Part shown: in pieces, positions 45,001 to 57,537 of the stretch
How the letters are laid out: each line of letters starts with the position of its first letter
Position numbering within the stretch: the first letter of the stretch is position 1
Assembly (NCBI GenBank): GCA_004194705.1
Contig: SADC01001036.1
Location: 248,001 to 312,000, forward strand
Length of the DNA: 64,000 nucleotides
Direction of reading: 5' to 3'
Origin: Ditylenchus dipsaci
Taxonomy: Eukaryota > Nematoda > Chromadorea > Rhabditida > Anguinidae
The notes under the pieces: model-generated
What the model was told of the DNA's origin: nothing
Seen by the model: the letters and a program-made list of their open reading frames with translations, nothing else
The model's database searches: none
Program-made: the position numbers and the translations under genes

Positions 45001-48000
45001 GCATGTGATTAAAAGCATGTGATTAAATTCGTCTTGTGATTTTTTCAGTGCTAGTGTTTTTGGGCACCGGAGGGATTTCGGACCGGATTTGTTAAAATCT
45101 ACGGGATTAGGGTTCCAGTGGGTCAAAAAACTGAAATCCAGTCGGATTTTGGATTTGATAGATGATTCAATAACTGTGAAAATTCTCGCATAATTCACGA
45201 GAAATTCTACAGTTATCAACGTACAGTTATCATAGGTGATATGAAACCATTATGAAGTCCTTAAATCCGGCCGGACCCCGGGTTTTTATCCACCTGAAGG
45301 ACCCGGACCAGATTTAAGGCGTTTGGACCGGCATCCTAAACACCGGAAAGCACTAAATTTTTCTCATCGCAGTAACCGAAAAAATGTATTAGTACCTGAA
45401 TGTGAACTGCCGGATTACAGCCAGCTCTACATCGGATTCTGTAGCTGTAATTTTTTACAACAATTAGATGATTTTTATTCCTGAAAGCCATAGTTTACCA
45501 GAATGTAGTGGTGGGGTCGAATAACTGTAGGCTGCAACATATCGAACATAGCTGTTTCATCTACTTCATCTGAAGTTCCGTCCGCCTCATCCAGAATCCA
45601 GCCTGTCTTGCGGAAGAGGATCAGGTCCAGAGGATCTCCGTTCAGCTCTTTTTCGATCCTGCAGATTATGATATTTTTTACATACTCATAGACCAAAATT
45701 AGTAAACCTGGTCAAACTATGACAAGTAGCCACAGCTTTGAGCAGTTCTCCATTTTTAGGCAGTAAATCGGCACAGAAGTCGTGCATAACATCCCCAAAT
45801 GTGGGTGCAGCTTCATCAGTGTGCTGGAAAACGGCTCGCAGGCAATGGAAATCTAGTCCGTCTTCTGTTAGTGTGCCTGTCTTGTCGAAGCAGACCTTTA
45901 ATTTAATTTTTTTTATTAACTATGTCGGTCTAGGTCTAGATTTGGAAAAAATTCTAAGAAGCTTTTGCAGGTAAGATCGTACCAAAAAATTTTTAATGTG
46001 GAGACAGACACCTTAGCTCCAAATTTCCATTTGAAAATTCCCCACAAATTAGTATAGAATTGAAATGTGGGAGGATTTTCTCTTTATCATTTCTTCTAAA
46101 TACACGGAAGGTGTAGGAGACCAGCAGGATAGAATTTTCGCAGCAAAGATCTACTAACCGTATTAATGGCTCCGCATGTGTTGATTGTGGATGGAGAAAT
46201 GCAGAATATTTTCTTGGCTTTCAGACGGAGCTGAGCCGACAAGATTCCAATGCTCATTGCAGCTTAACAAAATAAGCATTCAAAAAAGTTGGGAATAATA
46301 TTTCAGTCGGCTTTTTATATGAGCACAGCTCCCCAAGTTAGATCCGCAGCTGGATCCGATACCTTTCTATCACAATTTTCACAATATTTTCTACAATTTC
46401 ATTTGTTATTCTGATTCTGAAATATTTCTATTGGCCGATAGTTCTGGTTTTTCGACCATTCACCCAAACGGCTGGCAAAATTGAAAACTTTAAAATTTAT
46501 GTAACCAGACGTACTATAAGGTTGAACGAAATACTAGAAGTTAGGCTAAAAAATCTGAACCCAGCTGAACGTCGAACTACGGAAAAAAGGCCACTGTATT
46601 GTTAAAAAAATACCAGGCAAAGCTGGAGGCACAACAATGGTGATGATGTCCAGAGATCGCAGGATAATTTTTTTGGGGCTAGACCCTCTTGAAATCATTA
46701 CTATGATGGTATATATAAAGCCCTAAAAAAATTTCAAGCTCTGCCTTAGACAATACCGGCGGTTAAAAACTGACCAATCCTGCGATACAGGACAAGAACC
46801 CGACAAATTTGAACAGATCCTTGGTGAAGCGGAAATCCACTGGCTTTGGGTACATCATTGAGCGTACAAGCTGGCCTTTCAGAGTGGTGTAAGCCTACAT
46901 TTAAAAAACTTTACCATGATTTTAGCTCAAAAAGCATAAATCTTACGGTTCTTAGCACAACTGCCTAAAAATAATTTTTTTTATTTAGAATTGTAGTCGT
47001 TCTATGTTACCTGCACAGATTTACCCCCATAGTAACGAGTCTGAAGCACTTTGGTTCCGCAATACAAGACATGTTTGCCATGCTCCTTGAAGGAAAAGAC
47101 TGCTGACTGCATATCATCGTCAAGTTCAGGCAGAGCTACTTTGGTGATCGGTACTGATTCACCTGCAATACTCTTGTTTGAAAAGCTTTCGAGCGAAACG
47201 TCACGGTTTCTTTTTGAATCGATCACCCTTAAATTGCCGGCCCGGTTCGTCGGGTTTGTAAAACGGGTCGGGCTTAACGCCCGTACCGAGCCAGCATCCT
47301 ATGCCCCCTACAGACAAATTAACCGTGCAACTTTAGAACGTACCTGTCAACATAGACTCATTAACAATGACCGTGCCAGTCATCACAATCGCATCACACT
47401 GCAATATGCATCCATGGGGTGGAATTAATAGAATATCGCCTGGCACAAGCTGAAGGTTTATTTATTTAGATAGCTTAGTCAGGTTTATTGTGATTATTGT
47501 ATACCGTTTCACTTGAGGTTTCTTGGATTTGGCCACCTGACAATCGGAGTTTTTTCAACGCATTTTCAATATACAAACTAACCGTTGCGTAAAACCTGCA
47601 CCATCTCATGAGTGTTCACCATGCTACGTAGTTTCTGTTCCTGTCTTCTCATCTGAATCACGTCTGTGCCAATGGACATGACCGACATAAGCACAATAAT
47701 TGAGGCAAAGTAGGCGTAGTTGTCGTTATACCATACGATCACACTAAATTAAGGTAAGTCAATGCAAAAAAGACATAGTAAAGGCACAAATTTTGAGTAA
47801 ATTTTCTCACTAAATTTTTTTTGGCGTTTTTCTTTGAGTTTTTATTGAAAGTTTTCATTGCACTGCCCATTTTAGTGCCTCATTTGTAAGCACTTATAAC
47901 CAAACAAGGCTTATTTGAAAGGCCAGGAGAAGGGCTATCGAATAATGTATGACATACAGTCAACCCTTGCTATAACGTCCCCCCAAGGACCAACCTAAGG

Positions 48001-49899
48001 TGACGTTAAATCTTTTAGGCGGTCCTCGAATCGGTCCTTGAATTAGGTTATATAGAATTTCGACTGTATTCATCTAAAAATTATGGTAAAAAAGATAGTT
48101 GCCCCAGGATGGGAACGAATCTGAGGAGTTCTTTCACAGCAAATTTTTTTGTCTGGTTAACTTGATTTACCTGAAAACTTGAAAGATGTAGAAGGGAGTG
48201 ATTGCCTCTTTGAACAAAAGCACATAGATTGGCTTTAGCTTGACTTCAATCAAATTTTTGCCGTAGGTTAGGATCCTCTGCTGGACATCATCAGTCGATA
48301 GACCAGTCTTTGGTGCCACACAGTCATGAAAATAGCTTAAAGGCAGCTGAATGTAAACTTATATTATATGTTCGCAGCTCAAACCAAAACCAGCTTACAT
48401 CTGACTCGAGTTGCTCCACCGTAGCGAACTGCATTTCCATAGGGTGCTAAAATTCAGAGTATTTGATAAATGATAGCTGGAGCTGGGAGGTGATAACTGA
48501 CCCAAAGATAGGTGATTTTTCGGTAGGTGAAGTAGCGCAGCTTGTCGGCATGGATCAGCTGACCACCTAAAAAGTAATCTATAAGTACAAAGTGAGGTTA
48601 TGAAAAACCGGTACCTCCAGCAGGCATCACCAACTGACTTCCAGGCCTTGACTTCTTTATTCTGACTGGTCGAAAAGCAATATTCTCATGGTTATCCCTG
48701 GAATGAATAAGTTTTTGAAGAAAATATGAACACTATTATAGGAATCTTTCTAGTGACCATTATTTGAAAAAAAATGGTTTATAAACATATGTAGTTTCAC
48801 CTACGAAATTATCGAATACAATCAAACCTCTTTAAATCGACATTCCGAAAGACAATGCTCAGGGTGTCGTTATAAATAGAATTTCCGTTTAAAGAGGTTG
48901 GACTGTATTTCGATAAAAGGACAGGTAAAATCGAAATATTCAATCTCTTCGAATAGAAAACATTGCATAAAATAAGAATGCACTTAAGTTTTGTAAATTT
49001 TCAAAAAATACCGAAACCATTTTCCCAGATAAACTAAAATGTGGAGCACTTGAACCTGACATCCACCTCCCCCCCCAGAAAATTAGCTTGGGGACCAAGA
49101 CAATTTTTTATTTTTTTTACCTTTATTTTGTATGAAAATCATTGAAAAATGCAAAATAAACGTTTTTGAGACTTTTATAGTAAAAGAAGGTGAAAAAATA
49201 ATAAACTCAGAAAATAAAAAAAAACTGCCTTGGTCCCGAAGCTGATTTTCTGGGAGGTTCTGGTTCAAGTGAAGGGTGGGCACAGGTTCAATTTAGCCCT
49301 AAAATATTTAATAATTCCGAGCATCTAAAAGCACTTACCTAACTAGAACATGATCACAAACTGACAACGGGCACTTGATAGCCAAGCACTTGACCAGCCA
49401 GTTGGTGTTCCAATGCAAAATTAGTCTGAACACACCGAGCGTAAGCACACTGGCAGCATAAGTCAAAAACTAAAAAAAGCATTTATCAAATTTCGAATCT
49501 CAAATTCAACATCCAAAACCCAAACCGATCTTAGCGTGCTCTTTCTATACCCGTAAATATTGAGCGTCTCGTCGGTTCTTGTGATCACAGCATGGTGCTG
49601 ATTTAGACCATTGTATGGGGTACCCATGCCATTGGGTAGTGGACTGCCACCTCTATCGCCATTCCCAGTTCTGTGCTGACCATTTGGCAGCGGCGAAGTG
49701 GTCAGATTGGCTGAGGAAGGCATGCCTGAGACTGATCCGTAGTGGCGCTCCTCAGTAGAAGACTTGCGACTGTGGTTGTTGAGCAGGAGGGACCTCTCGG
49801 AGGGCTTGGCCTTAGTTTATTGGATGCTGAGGAGGTAGATGTCTGGGGCAGCTGCTGGTCTTTGTCCCACTTAGAAGCACTGCAGTGGTCAGCCTGCAT
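42041..49899 (-). CDS. P5B-type ATPase (ATP13A2/ATP13A3-like), 24 exons
   Basis: P5B ATPase, an endo-lysosomal pump; human ATP13A2 and ATP13A3 move polyamines, and C. elegans CATP-5/6/7 are the likely relatives. Exons: 49899-49526, 49469-49339, 48697-48615, 48566-48502, 48446-48399, 48346-48171, 47743-47583, 47536-47505, 47449-47344, 47162-47011, 46964-46947, 46894-46775, 46722-46614, 46262-46159, 45895-45708, 45658-45499, 45444-45396, 44858-44529, 44483-44298, 44091-43826, 43770-43546, 43503-43342, 43190-42789 and 42398-42041. Landmarks: N-terminal [13 protein letters not shown]-domain NESMLTGESVP; M4 VVPPALPA (P5B); phosphorylation site [20 protein letters not shown]; nucleotide site [18 protein letters not shown]; the MCGDGA hinge, broken by a lost base; then [14 protein letters not shown] and helices M5-M10. 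About 1336 codons, a little above the usual 1180-1250, with extra N- and C-terminal tails. Frame breaks occur near 49807, the exon 16/17 join, 44393, 43847, 43025 and 42933. The start at 49899 depends on the first of these; 49723 is the alternative. Confidence 0.95.
42621..42691. mobile_element. Short Tigger-like element in ATPase intron 23
   Basis: A 70-bp palindrome: TCGATATAACGGACCCCTGA against GGGGTCCGTTATATCGAGA. The right end GCGACTG is followed by TA. The left end is damaged. Confidence 0.65.
45060..45345. repeat. Array of TCCGGNCGGA words in ATPase intron 17
   Basis: GGACCGGATTT, AATCCAGTCGGATTTTGG, AATCCGGCCGGACC and GGACCGGCAT recur in both orientations in this intron. It resembles the other palindromic-word arrays. 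Confidence 0.45.
47957..48066. mobile_element. Tigger-like miniature element in ATPase intron 6
   Basis: TA-flanked. Ends CAGTCAACCCTTGCTATAAC and the diverged inverse ATTTCGACTG. About 110 bp, non-coding. Confidence 0.7.
48819..48905. mobile_element. Tigger-like miniature element in ATPase intron 2
   Basis: TA-flanked. Ends CAATCAAACCTCTTTAAATC and the inverse TTTAAAGAGGTTGGACTG. About 87 bp. Confidence 0.7.
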
Positions 49900-50924
49900 T
49901 TTCGGGTGTAATTCAAATAAATGGTGGGGGAGTGAAAATTTTGCAGCGAATTTTGGCTGTGTGTGTTTGTGCTGGCTAAACTTGGCAGAATCTGAGCAGA
50001 AGATTAAAGATAAATGTGAAAGAACCTTGGAAAAACAAAATGTGATTTTTAAAATGTTATGAATGGGGAATTGAGAAAAGGGTAAATTTTTAATTGACTT
50101 TTCGGGGGTAAAGCATTTTTAAATTTTTTGTCCCGTTGACTATTTTTTATAAAAATGACTCGGAATGACTACCTAACTCATTCTAACTCAGAATGAAACG
50201 CACTAATTTCTTGTATATCGCTCTTAAAATTCTACATTTAATTAGGTGGGTATCATTCTGATTCAGAATGAGTGGTTTAGTTTTCTCCTGTGTGGTCATT
50301 TTGAGCCATTTTGGAAAAAAAATTATCCCCAAAACCAGCCAAAAACAATAAGTTGGTTTGGAGGAGAACAGTGACGATCCTAATTAGGCGAAGCTGTAGG
50401 CTAAGGGCAGGCGAGCGCATCTTAGGACCGGCTCAAACGTGTTTTCTGAACTAGAAAACTACAGGAATTAAACATTTTCTTTGAAAAAATGAAACGAGCC
50501 TAAATCTTTTCGTTCTAAAACACAGAAAAAATTTGACAAAAAAACAGACAGAAACGGTTTCTTATAGAAACTGCCTTAAGGTCCAAAAATACTCAGTAAC
50601 GCAAGTCTTCTCAAATGAGGGTGAACAAACCGAAAAAATTGCAACTTGGCAATATTTTTCTAGCAAAAGAGGACTGTAATCAATGCTAGAAAGAGACATA
50701 AAAAATTATTAAAAGTACTAGTAGTCTAGTAGTTGTCGTTATCAAAGTAGTTATCTATCTGTCTATCATATATATTAATCGATTGAATAGTAAGAGCAAA
50801 GATAAGACGAAAAAGAAAAAAAGAGATGCTTTGCCATGAAATCATACAAACTTTCAAGTATTATTAGACAAAATGTGTGAAAGGCAAGACCAAAATTAAG
50901 ATCACTCGCTTTGTTTGTGCAATG
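49900..50924. other. ATPase upstream region, no further gene
   Basis: Upstream of the ATPase start. Holds short inverted CATTCTGATTCAGAATGAG motifs near 50170-50275 and one arm of the AGGCTTAGGC family near 50395. No promoter motif can be assigned with confidence. Confidence 0.4.
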
Positions 50925-51340
50925 TGGAAATGTGTTTTGGGGTAGGGTCACTTTTCATTTGCGATATTTCATTCATTTTCTCTGACTTTTTTAGACTTTT
51001 TAAAAAAAGTTCCTGGCATCTGATAGCTAAGATTTCAGGCTACAAAATAGTATTTTTGTGCCAAAGTTTTGATAAAATATTGACCTACGGGTCGGCTTAA
51101 ACACATTTTTTTTTAAAAAACGTCACCAGTAAACCAAGCTTTTCATCAAAAGCCAGCCCGTAGGCCAACATTTCTTCAAACACCGGCCCGAAAAATACCA
51201 TTTGCTAGCCTGAAATCTTAGCTATTAGATAGTATAAACTTTTTTTTTTCAAAAAGTCGAAGAAAAAATAAAAAAAAGTCAGGGAAAATGAAAAAATATC
51301 GCGAAATGAAATGTGACCCTGCTTGTTTTGGGTGTCTTTT
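50925..51340. repeat. Palindromic element, 415 bp
   Basis: The outer arms GGTAGGGTCACTTTTCATTT and AAATGAAATGTGACCCTGC are inverted. The inner arms GATAGCTAAGATTTCAGGCT and its inverse also pair. The centre lies near 51130. Confidence 0.75.
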
Positions 51341-51848
51341 GATTTGGCTTTTTTGTTTTAAATGTGATCTACATAGTGGGTAAAAAATTTGCCTGGTTTA
51401 AAAGGAGCCCAACTAATTTTTCAAGCGTTTTCGAAAAACGCTGTTTGCTTTTAACTTGATTTATTTCATTTTATAAAAAAAGTTATAGCTGTTTAAAAGT
51501 GTTCGAAATTCAGGACTTGCTGTGTACTGTGATCTCGTCTTCATTAAATAGCTCACACTGTTTGTTGTTTTTATTGTAACAAATATCATTGTAATTTATG
51601 TTTTTTGCAAAGATAAATGGGAAAAAAGGAATGCGAATTCCACGTCTGCTAATCACACTCACACAGCCAAAAATGTTCTATTTATCTACATATCTTTATT
51701 TTTAAAATCGAAATTTACCTGGGAATTGAATTAAATTGATCAAATGAGAGCGTTGACTCTGCAAAAAAGAAAATTTTAAATAAAAAATATTTATAGTATA
51801 GTTGAGTATATATATGTCTTAATCACCCGGCTAAATTTACCTATACCC

Positions 51849-52036
51849 CAGGGTTCGTAATGAAAACTTCGGAAAAAAGACATTTGGGTAAAAAAAAGAT
51901 TTAATTTCATTTTATCCAGTGCGTATTGCTATTTTGGAGCGAAAAAAAAAGATTTTGACTAAAAACTTCAAAAATAAAAAAGATTTCGGGTCCAAAAAAG
52001 GACAAATCTTTTTAAAAAAGACGATTACGAACCCTG
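51849..52036. mobile_element. hAT-like miniature transposon, copy 3
   Basis: Starts CAGGGTTCGTAATG and ends TTACGAACCCTG, flanked by the exact 8-bp duplication CTATACCC (51841-51848 and 52037-52044). Confidence 0.88.
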
Positions 52037-52807
52037 CTATACCCCATCACTCAGTTAACCTTGACCCCACCAGCTAATCAGCTTGGGGGACCGAGGCAAA
52101 TAAATTTTCATTTGAAAATTTTCAATTTAAAATATTAAAAAACAGGTTTCCAAAAACAATATATTTGCACTTTTTGATAATTTTTATGTAAAAAAAATTA
52201 TTGGTTTTTAAAATGGAAAAAGTTTTGCCTTGGTACTCCAAGCTGATTTGCTGGTGGGAGGTCAAGGTCAACTGAGTGGTGGGGTGAAGGTAAAGTGCTC
52301 CAATTACCCTAACTTTTGACAAATTTATGAAATTTTCATGCTAATTTTCAGGCCAAGTGTTCAATTTTACATTTTTTTGTTGAGACACAAGATTTTTCCT
52401 GACTGAAAAAATAGAATTCCTATGAAGACCGAAATTTTGTCATTCTTAGGAAAGTAGTTTAGTAAAAGGTAGCAGTGCTGCCATTTTTAGCTGTTAATCA
52501 CCAATGTTGAAATTAGTGAAAGTTTTAAAATCGCGTATAAACAAGATTTTTCACAAAAATTTATCACTGGGAAGCGGGTTTATATATTTTTTTCGTTTTT
52601 ATAGTATGATTTTACAGAATATGTCTTAAAAACACTTTTAGCTCAGTTCTGACTTTTTATGGTGTTTTTACGCAGCATAGCTATGCATATTTTCCATTTT
52701 TGAAGCATAGTTGCATACGACTTCATATTTCACCCTTTCACGGCATATTTTTCAATATTTTCAGTCAAAAATTTCCCGCACGAAAAAGCCTGAAAAGTTT
52801 GCAGACT

Positions 52808-52978
52808 GTGTTAAATGTGCTGACTTTGTAAAATTCGTTGATTATGTAAAATTAGTTGACTATGTACAATATGTTGAGTGTTTCATTTGTTAACTATGAA
52901 AATTCGTTAACTATGCAAAACATGTTGACTATGTGAAATTCGTTAACTATTTTATCGTTGACTATGTGAAAGACTTGC
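52808..52978. repeat. Tandem array of a GTTGACTATGTAAAATTC unit
   Basis: About nine diverged copies of an 18-bp unit, consensus GTTGACTATGTAAAATTC. The neighbouring sequence on both sides repeats GCATATTT/TATTTCA words. A 60-codon frame runs through it because the unit is a multiple of three. It shows no domain. Confidence 0.65.
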
Positions 52979-53286
52979 CGAACCAGGCTTTTTTGCAATT
53001 TTCAAGACATAGTTTGCAGTTTTTAGCACATATTTGGCAATTTTCAGGGTATATTTCACGCCTATATTCACGTTTTTAACGCATATAAACACACTCCTTA
53101 TTTACCACAGTTTAAAATTTTTTACCTTGTTTTATTCAAGCTTCTGAGTATTCGATTCTTTTTGCTGTTGAAATATAGACTGGTATTAAGCGTTTAGAAC
53201 CACTGAAAAGCAGCTAAGTCCTGTTAACGAACAGATGATTTGTTGATTGAACCCTGCAAAATATGCTTTTATTAGTGAAATAATAC

Positions 53287-53726
53287 AACTACCGTATTTC
53301 CTCTAATTACTCACCCTGCTCTAATAACTCACCCCGCTCTATTAAGTCACCCCTCTAGAGGGCATTCAAAAAATAACTCGCCCCGCTCTAATAACTCACC
53401 CCCCCCCCCCACTAATCTTGGGAAAATTTTGAAAAAATTCAGTAGCACGTCAGCGACGAATATCTGCAGTTTGAAAATGATGATTATGAACTCAATGCGC
53501 CTAACCCATTATTTCACTGTATCTGATTGCTTAGAGATGTTGTTAGAAAGTGTAATAAACTAAGCTTCAATGGTTTCTGTAGTGTTGAAATTTTCGCCGA
53601 CGCCTTTGGCTGATTCAAAAAATAACTCACCCTGCTCTATTAACTCACCCGCTCTAATAACTCACCCCTCTGGAGGTCATTCAAAAAATAACTCACCCGT
53701 GTGAGTAATTAGAGGAAATACGGTAA
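53287..53726. repeat. ACCGTATTT-ended element with iterated CTCTAATAACTCACCC ends
   Basis: Left end ACCGTATTTCCTCTAATTAC, right end GTAATTAGAGGAAATACGGT. Each end carries several direct copies of a 16-17 bp CTCTAATAACTCACCC unit. This is the best-preserved member of the family. The middle is unique. Confidence 0.8.
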
Positions 53727-53935
53727 ACTTTAAAAACACTGAACCTGTAGAAGAAGTTCAAGCTGTGGCATGAGCGGCAGAACAGTTAGAAAACCTAATA
53801 CTCATTTCCTCCTCACCTAGAAGTTTGTCTGGAAGTGAGTAAGTAAAAACTTTGTGTCTACATAAAAAGTACGCGTATAGTACGAATCAAGTAAAAAAAT
53901 GTCATTTCTGAGAGAGTAACTCGAAATTTCGAAAT

Positions 53936-54352
53936 AGGTTCATGCATACTCCACTGAAACACGTCTACCGAAACAATCAGAAATCACTTTGGCTTGGAGA
54001 TATTTTATTTACTTTTCTAAAAAGTTTTATGCTCAAAATGATTGCCATGAGTTTGTGCTTATTTCGGTAATAAGAACTTTCCAGAAAAAAAGGTTGAAGA
54101 ACAAGTCAATGAAAATGGTGTTTCGGCATGTTTCGGTGAAATTTAACCGAAGCATACCGAAACACCATTTTCATTGACTTGATCTTCAATCTTTTTACTT
54201 TTTTTCCTAAAAGTTTTTATTACCGAAATGAGCCCAAACTCATGGCAATCATTTTGAGTATAAATTTTTTTAGGAAAATAAACAAAATATTTCCAGGCCG
54301 AAGCGATTTCTGATTGTTTCGGTAGACGTGTTTCGATGGAGTATGCATGGAA
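53936..54352. repeat. Palindromic element, 417 bp
   Basis: Long inverted arms. TTCATGCATACTCCACTGAA pairs with the sequence near 54335, and AATGAAAATGGTGTTTCGGC pairs across the centre near 54140. The 62-codon frame inside is a by-product. Confidence 0.8.
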
Positions 54353-56849
54353 CTAATAAAGCACATTTTGCCAAATAAAGTACAAGTTGTTGATTTTCTT
54401 TAATTTTTATTTTATCCTGTGTTTATAGATTTTGAGGACCTAAAATGAAGGTTTTGATGTGAAATATCGGAAATTCTTAAGATTTAGGGTTTCAAATAAA
54501 GTACCTTGTGTCCTTTACTGACGGGAATCGGACCCGATAAAAGTGTCAATTTCGATAAAGAAATTAAAAATTAAAAAATTAACAGCCTTACGACAGCATT
54601 TTTCAAACAGGGCTGGTTTACAGCTGAAAAATGACCTTTTTATTCAAAGATAGCGAGAGAAAACTATCCTGAGCATTTTTACACTCCAAAATACAATACC
54701 GAAGTTTGAACCTGATGGAACGTCTCATTTATCAACGTTAAGTTAAGTAAATTCAAATTTTATCTAAAATAACTTGAAAACACGCACTATCTATAAAAAC
54801 ACTCGGTTTAGCCATCTGGTGAGGTGGTGGACACACGTATACACACATGACTGTTTTTTCCGGCCACATATATGGAATGAAATAAATTTATACGGGAAGA
54901 AAAGACATTTTCTGTATATGACTTTTATGTACATAAAAGACGATTGAAAAAGATTATTTTACGATATGAAAAAATATATTTGAAAAAAACAACAACACAG
55001 AAGTGACTGGTAGTCTTATTTATGGTATTATCGAGTCGGTGGGTTATCGAGTCGGTTTCTAATTTTTCTCTCGAAAATTTTCGAGAGAATAACGACTGCG
55101 CCTAAACTTTTTCAAGTTTTTCTTGTTTCGGTGATTATCACATTCAGGCTTAGGTAAGGGTAGGCCAGCGCATATTAGGACGGACTCAAACATGTTTTTC
55201 CTATTATTTTGTAGTTGGCGAAATAAATTCGAATCCATCCAAATTTACGCTGCAGCGATTAGACTAAAAAGACTAAAAAAATTGGATTCGGAAGTGTGAA
55301 AAAAATTCGAAACTGGAAGTCGGAGGAAAAAAGTGCCGGAAATTAAAAAGAATTCAAAAACCTACAAAAAAAGTTCAAATTTTTGAAGGTTAACTATTTT
55401 TTTTCGAATTTTCCAAAATTTGGCTTATTGTTTTCAAACTAAAACTTTTTCAAGTTTCAAGAAATTTTTTTCAAGAAATTGGAAAGGGAAGAAAAAAGGT
55501 GTGGAAATAGGAAAACTAGAAGATTTCGTCCCATCCTTGGCAGGCTGGTTTGTCCTGCGCTCAAGAAAAATCCAAAAAAATAATAAAATGCAACAACAAG
55601 GGTGCAAAGGCAGGGGGGTACCAACAACAGTGGGTACCATGGGGGTACTTGTTTTTAGAGATGACATATCCTAAACATTTTAAAAAAGCTTGGCTTAAAC
55701 GGCTTTTTATTTGGTGTTTTACCTCAAAAGTGGAGACAAACTTTCTTTCTTCTGCAAATGAAAACACACGAAATCGTCTGGCCAAACTAATATCAATAAT
55801 GGATTGAACACCCACACACAAAGCAATAGTCCCAAAACACATATACACATTTGTCTAGTCTCCTTCTATGAAATCCCCATTTAATAGAATAAAAGAAAAC
55901 CAAAATCAGCCAGTCACTAACACAACACTGCAATAACAAAAGTATTGAGAGCAAAAAAATCACTATTTTTTTCCTTCCGCCTCTAACAAAAACTGTGAAA
56001 AGTGTTTTGAACAAAAAAAGAGGCAAAGAAAAAGAAAAAATATTGTAATGCAATATATTAAAGGCTAAAAACAGTAATTTAACCCTTTTTAACAATAGGG
56101 CAGCAGAAAATATAGACGGCAAACAGCAAAATTTTCATTTTTCTAATGTGTTTGCATAAGTGTCTGTCGGTATTAGTCAACTTACTGGCTGACTAACATA
56201 TTTTTTGTGATATTTGCTTATAGGATTAGGGCAAAAAATACAGAAAAGCTTAGACAGGTTCCTTTCAGTTGCAAAATTAAGCACGTTTTTGTCTTGAAAT
56301 AGACATATAAGTCGCTCAGAATACGATTAACAGCAAATATTTCTAGCAGCAAATATTTAGGAAAATAAAAGAGCAAGAATTAGTCTCAGCTGCTGTTGCT
56401 ATATTGCTGTTTGCCAGCCTTTTCGATGATCCTAAGCTGAGTCAGGCCATAAGAATTGCCCGCTAATTTGAAGCGGTATAGATTGCTGAGAGAGCACTAG
56501 AATGCTAGAAGGTTTGTTCAAAAGCAAAAGTAAAATGCTGGATGGTCATAGTTATTCGCCTGGTTTAAAAGAGCAACAACTTTGTTTCTGACGCGATTTT
56601 AAGAAATGATCACCGTATTTATTTGTTGATTTGCATCTCTTTTGAAACGTTTTGCTGTCTGATATGATGAATTGTTCTCTAACCTTATAGCTCTCTCTGC
56701 TCTTTTTTGTGCTCGGTCAGATAATAGTTTCTGCGCTTCGTTAACTATTGTGGTATTTATTGATGTCTCTAAGCTTTCAGCTGTTAAGAACGAACCTTTT
56801 GTATGGGAGCTTTAATCCTTTTGTTGTTTCTTAAAGATCAACAGACTCT
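54353..56849. other. Intergenic, no gene recognised
   Basis: Contains one arm of the AGGCTTAGGC repeat family near 55145 and otherwise no bounded repeat. The overlapping open frames at 55420-56122 lie on both strands of low-complexity A/T-rich DNA and show no family signal. Confidence 0.4.
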
Positions 56850-57366
56850 TGTGTTCCCAATACAAAGACTTTTTATATTTGCCATTTTAATTAGTGCATT
56901 TGAATACCCAATACAATATTTTTGACCATTTTGAACCCAATACCAGACCCAATATTTCAAACGGACCCACCCAATAACCCAATGCAATATATTGTAGGCC
57001 ATTTCAAAACCCAATCCCAATACATAATATCATGACGGATCCTAATATATTGTCCCAATACCCGATGACTCTACAACATTTATTTACGGTTAACAGACAC
57101 AGTACAGGGTTTTAAAGAAATTCGCACACTTTTAAACTTCCATAATTTTTTGTTCTGACGCGAATTGGAAATTCTGTAAACGCAGATCGTCTCAGTTTTT
57201 GATGACAATTTTTTTGGTATATAATGTCAAAATCACGATTTTCGCTTGGTCCCCCTGTGGTTTTGGTCTTACCCATCTAGAGGCCATCTACAGACCAAGA
57301 CAATACAATATTTTTGACCTATATCAGACCAATACACCCAATACCCAATACCAATATATTGGTTGT
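56850..57366. repeat. Array of CCCAATACAATATATTG words
   Basis: Repeated CCCAATACAATA / CAATATATTGG words occur at 56860-57065 and 57295-57366, separated by unrelated sequence. The word contains the palindrome CAATATATTG. Non-coding. Confidence 0.55.
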
Positions 57367-57537
57367 CATCAGCACTAATTTGAATTGCCTAAAAGAAATT
57401 GATAAGTGCGTGAACTGAATCAGATCAACAGAAATCAGAACAAGAGAAATGAATTCAAAAACAAAAGGACCTTAGCTTAAAAATATTTAAAAAAATATCG
57501 TTTCAGGACAAAAAAATTTCAAACATAATTTTTTTTT

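Noticed and set aside
49742..50062. 106-codon plus-strand frame over the ATPase 5' exon
   Set aside because: Antisense to the ATPase N-terminus, which is supported by the IYGYRKS motif and in-phase exons.
55420..56122. Cluster of overlapping open frames on both strands
   Set aside because: A/T- and K/F-rich frames in low-complexity DNA with no conserved motif.
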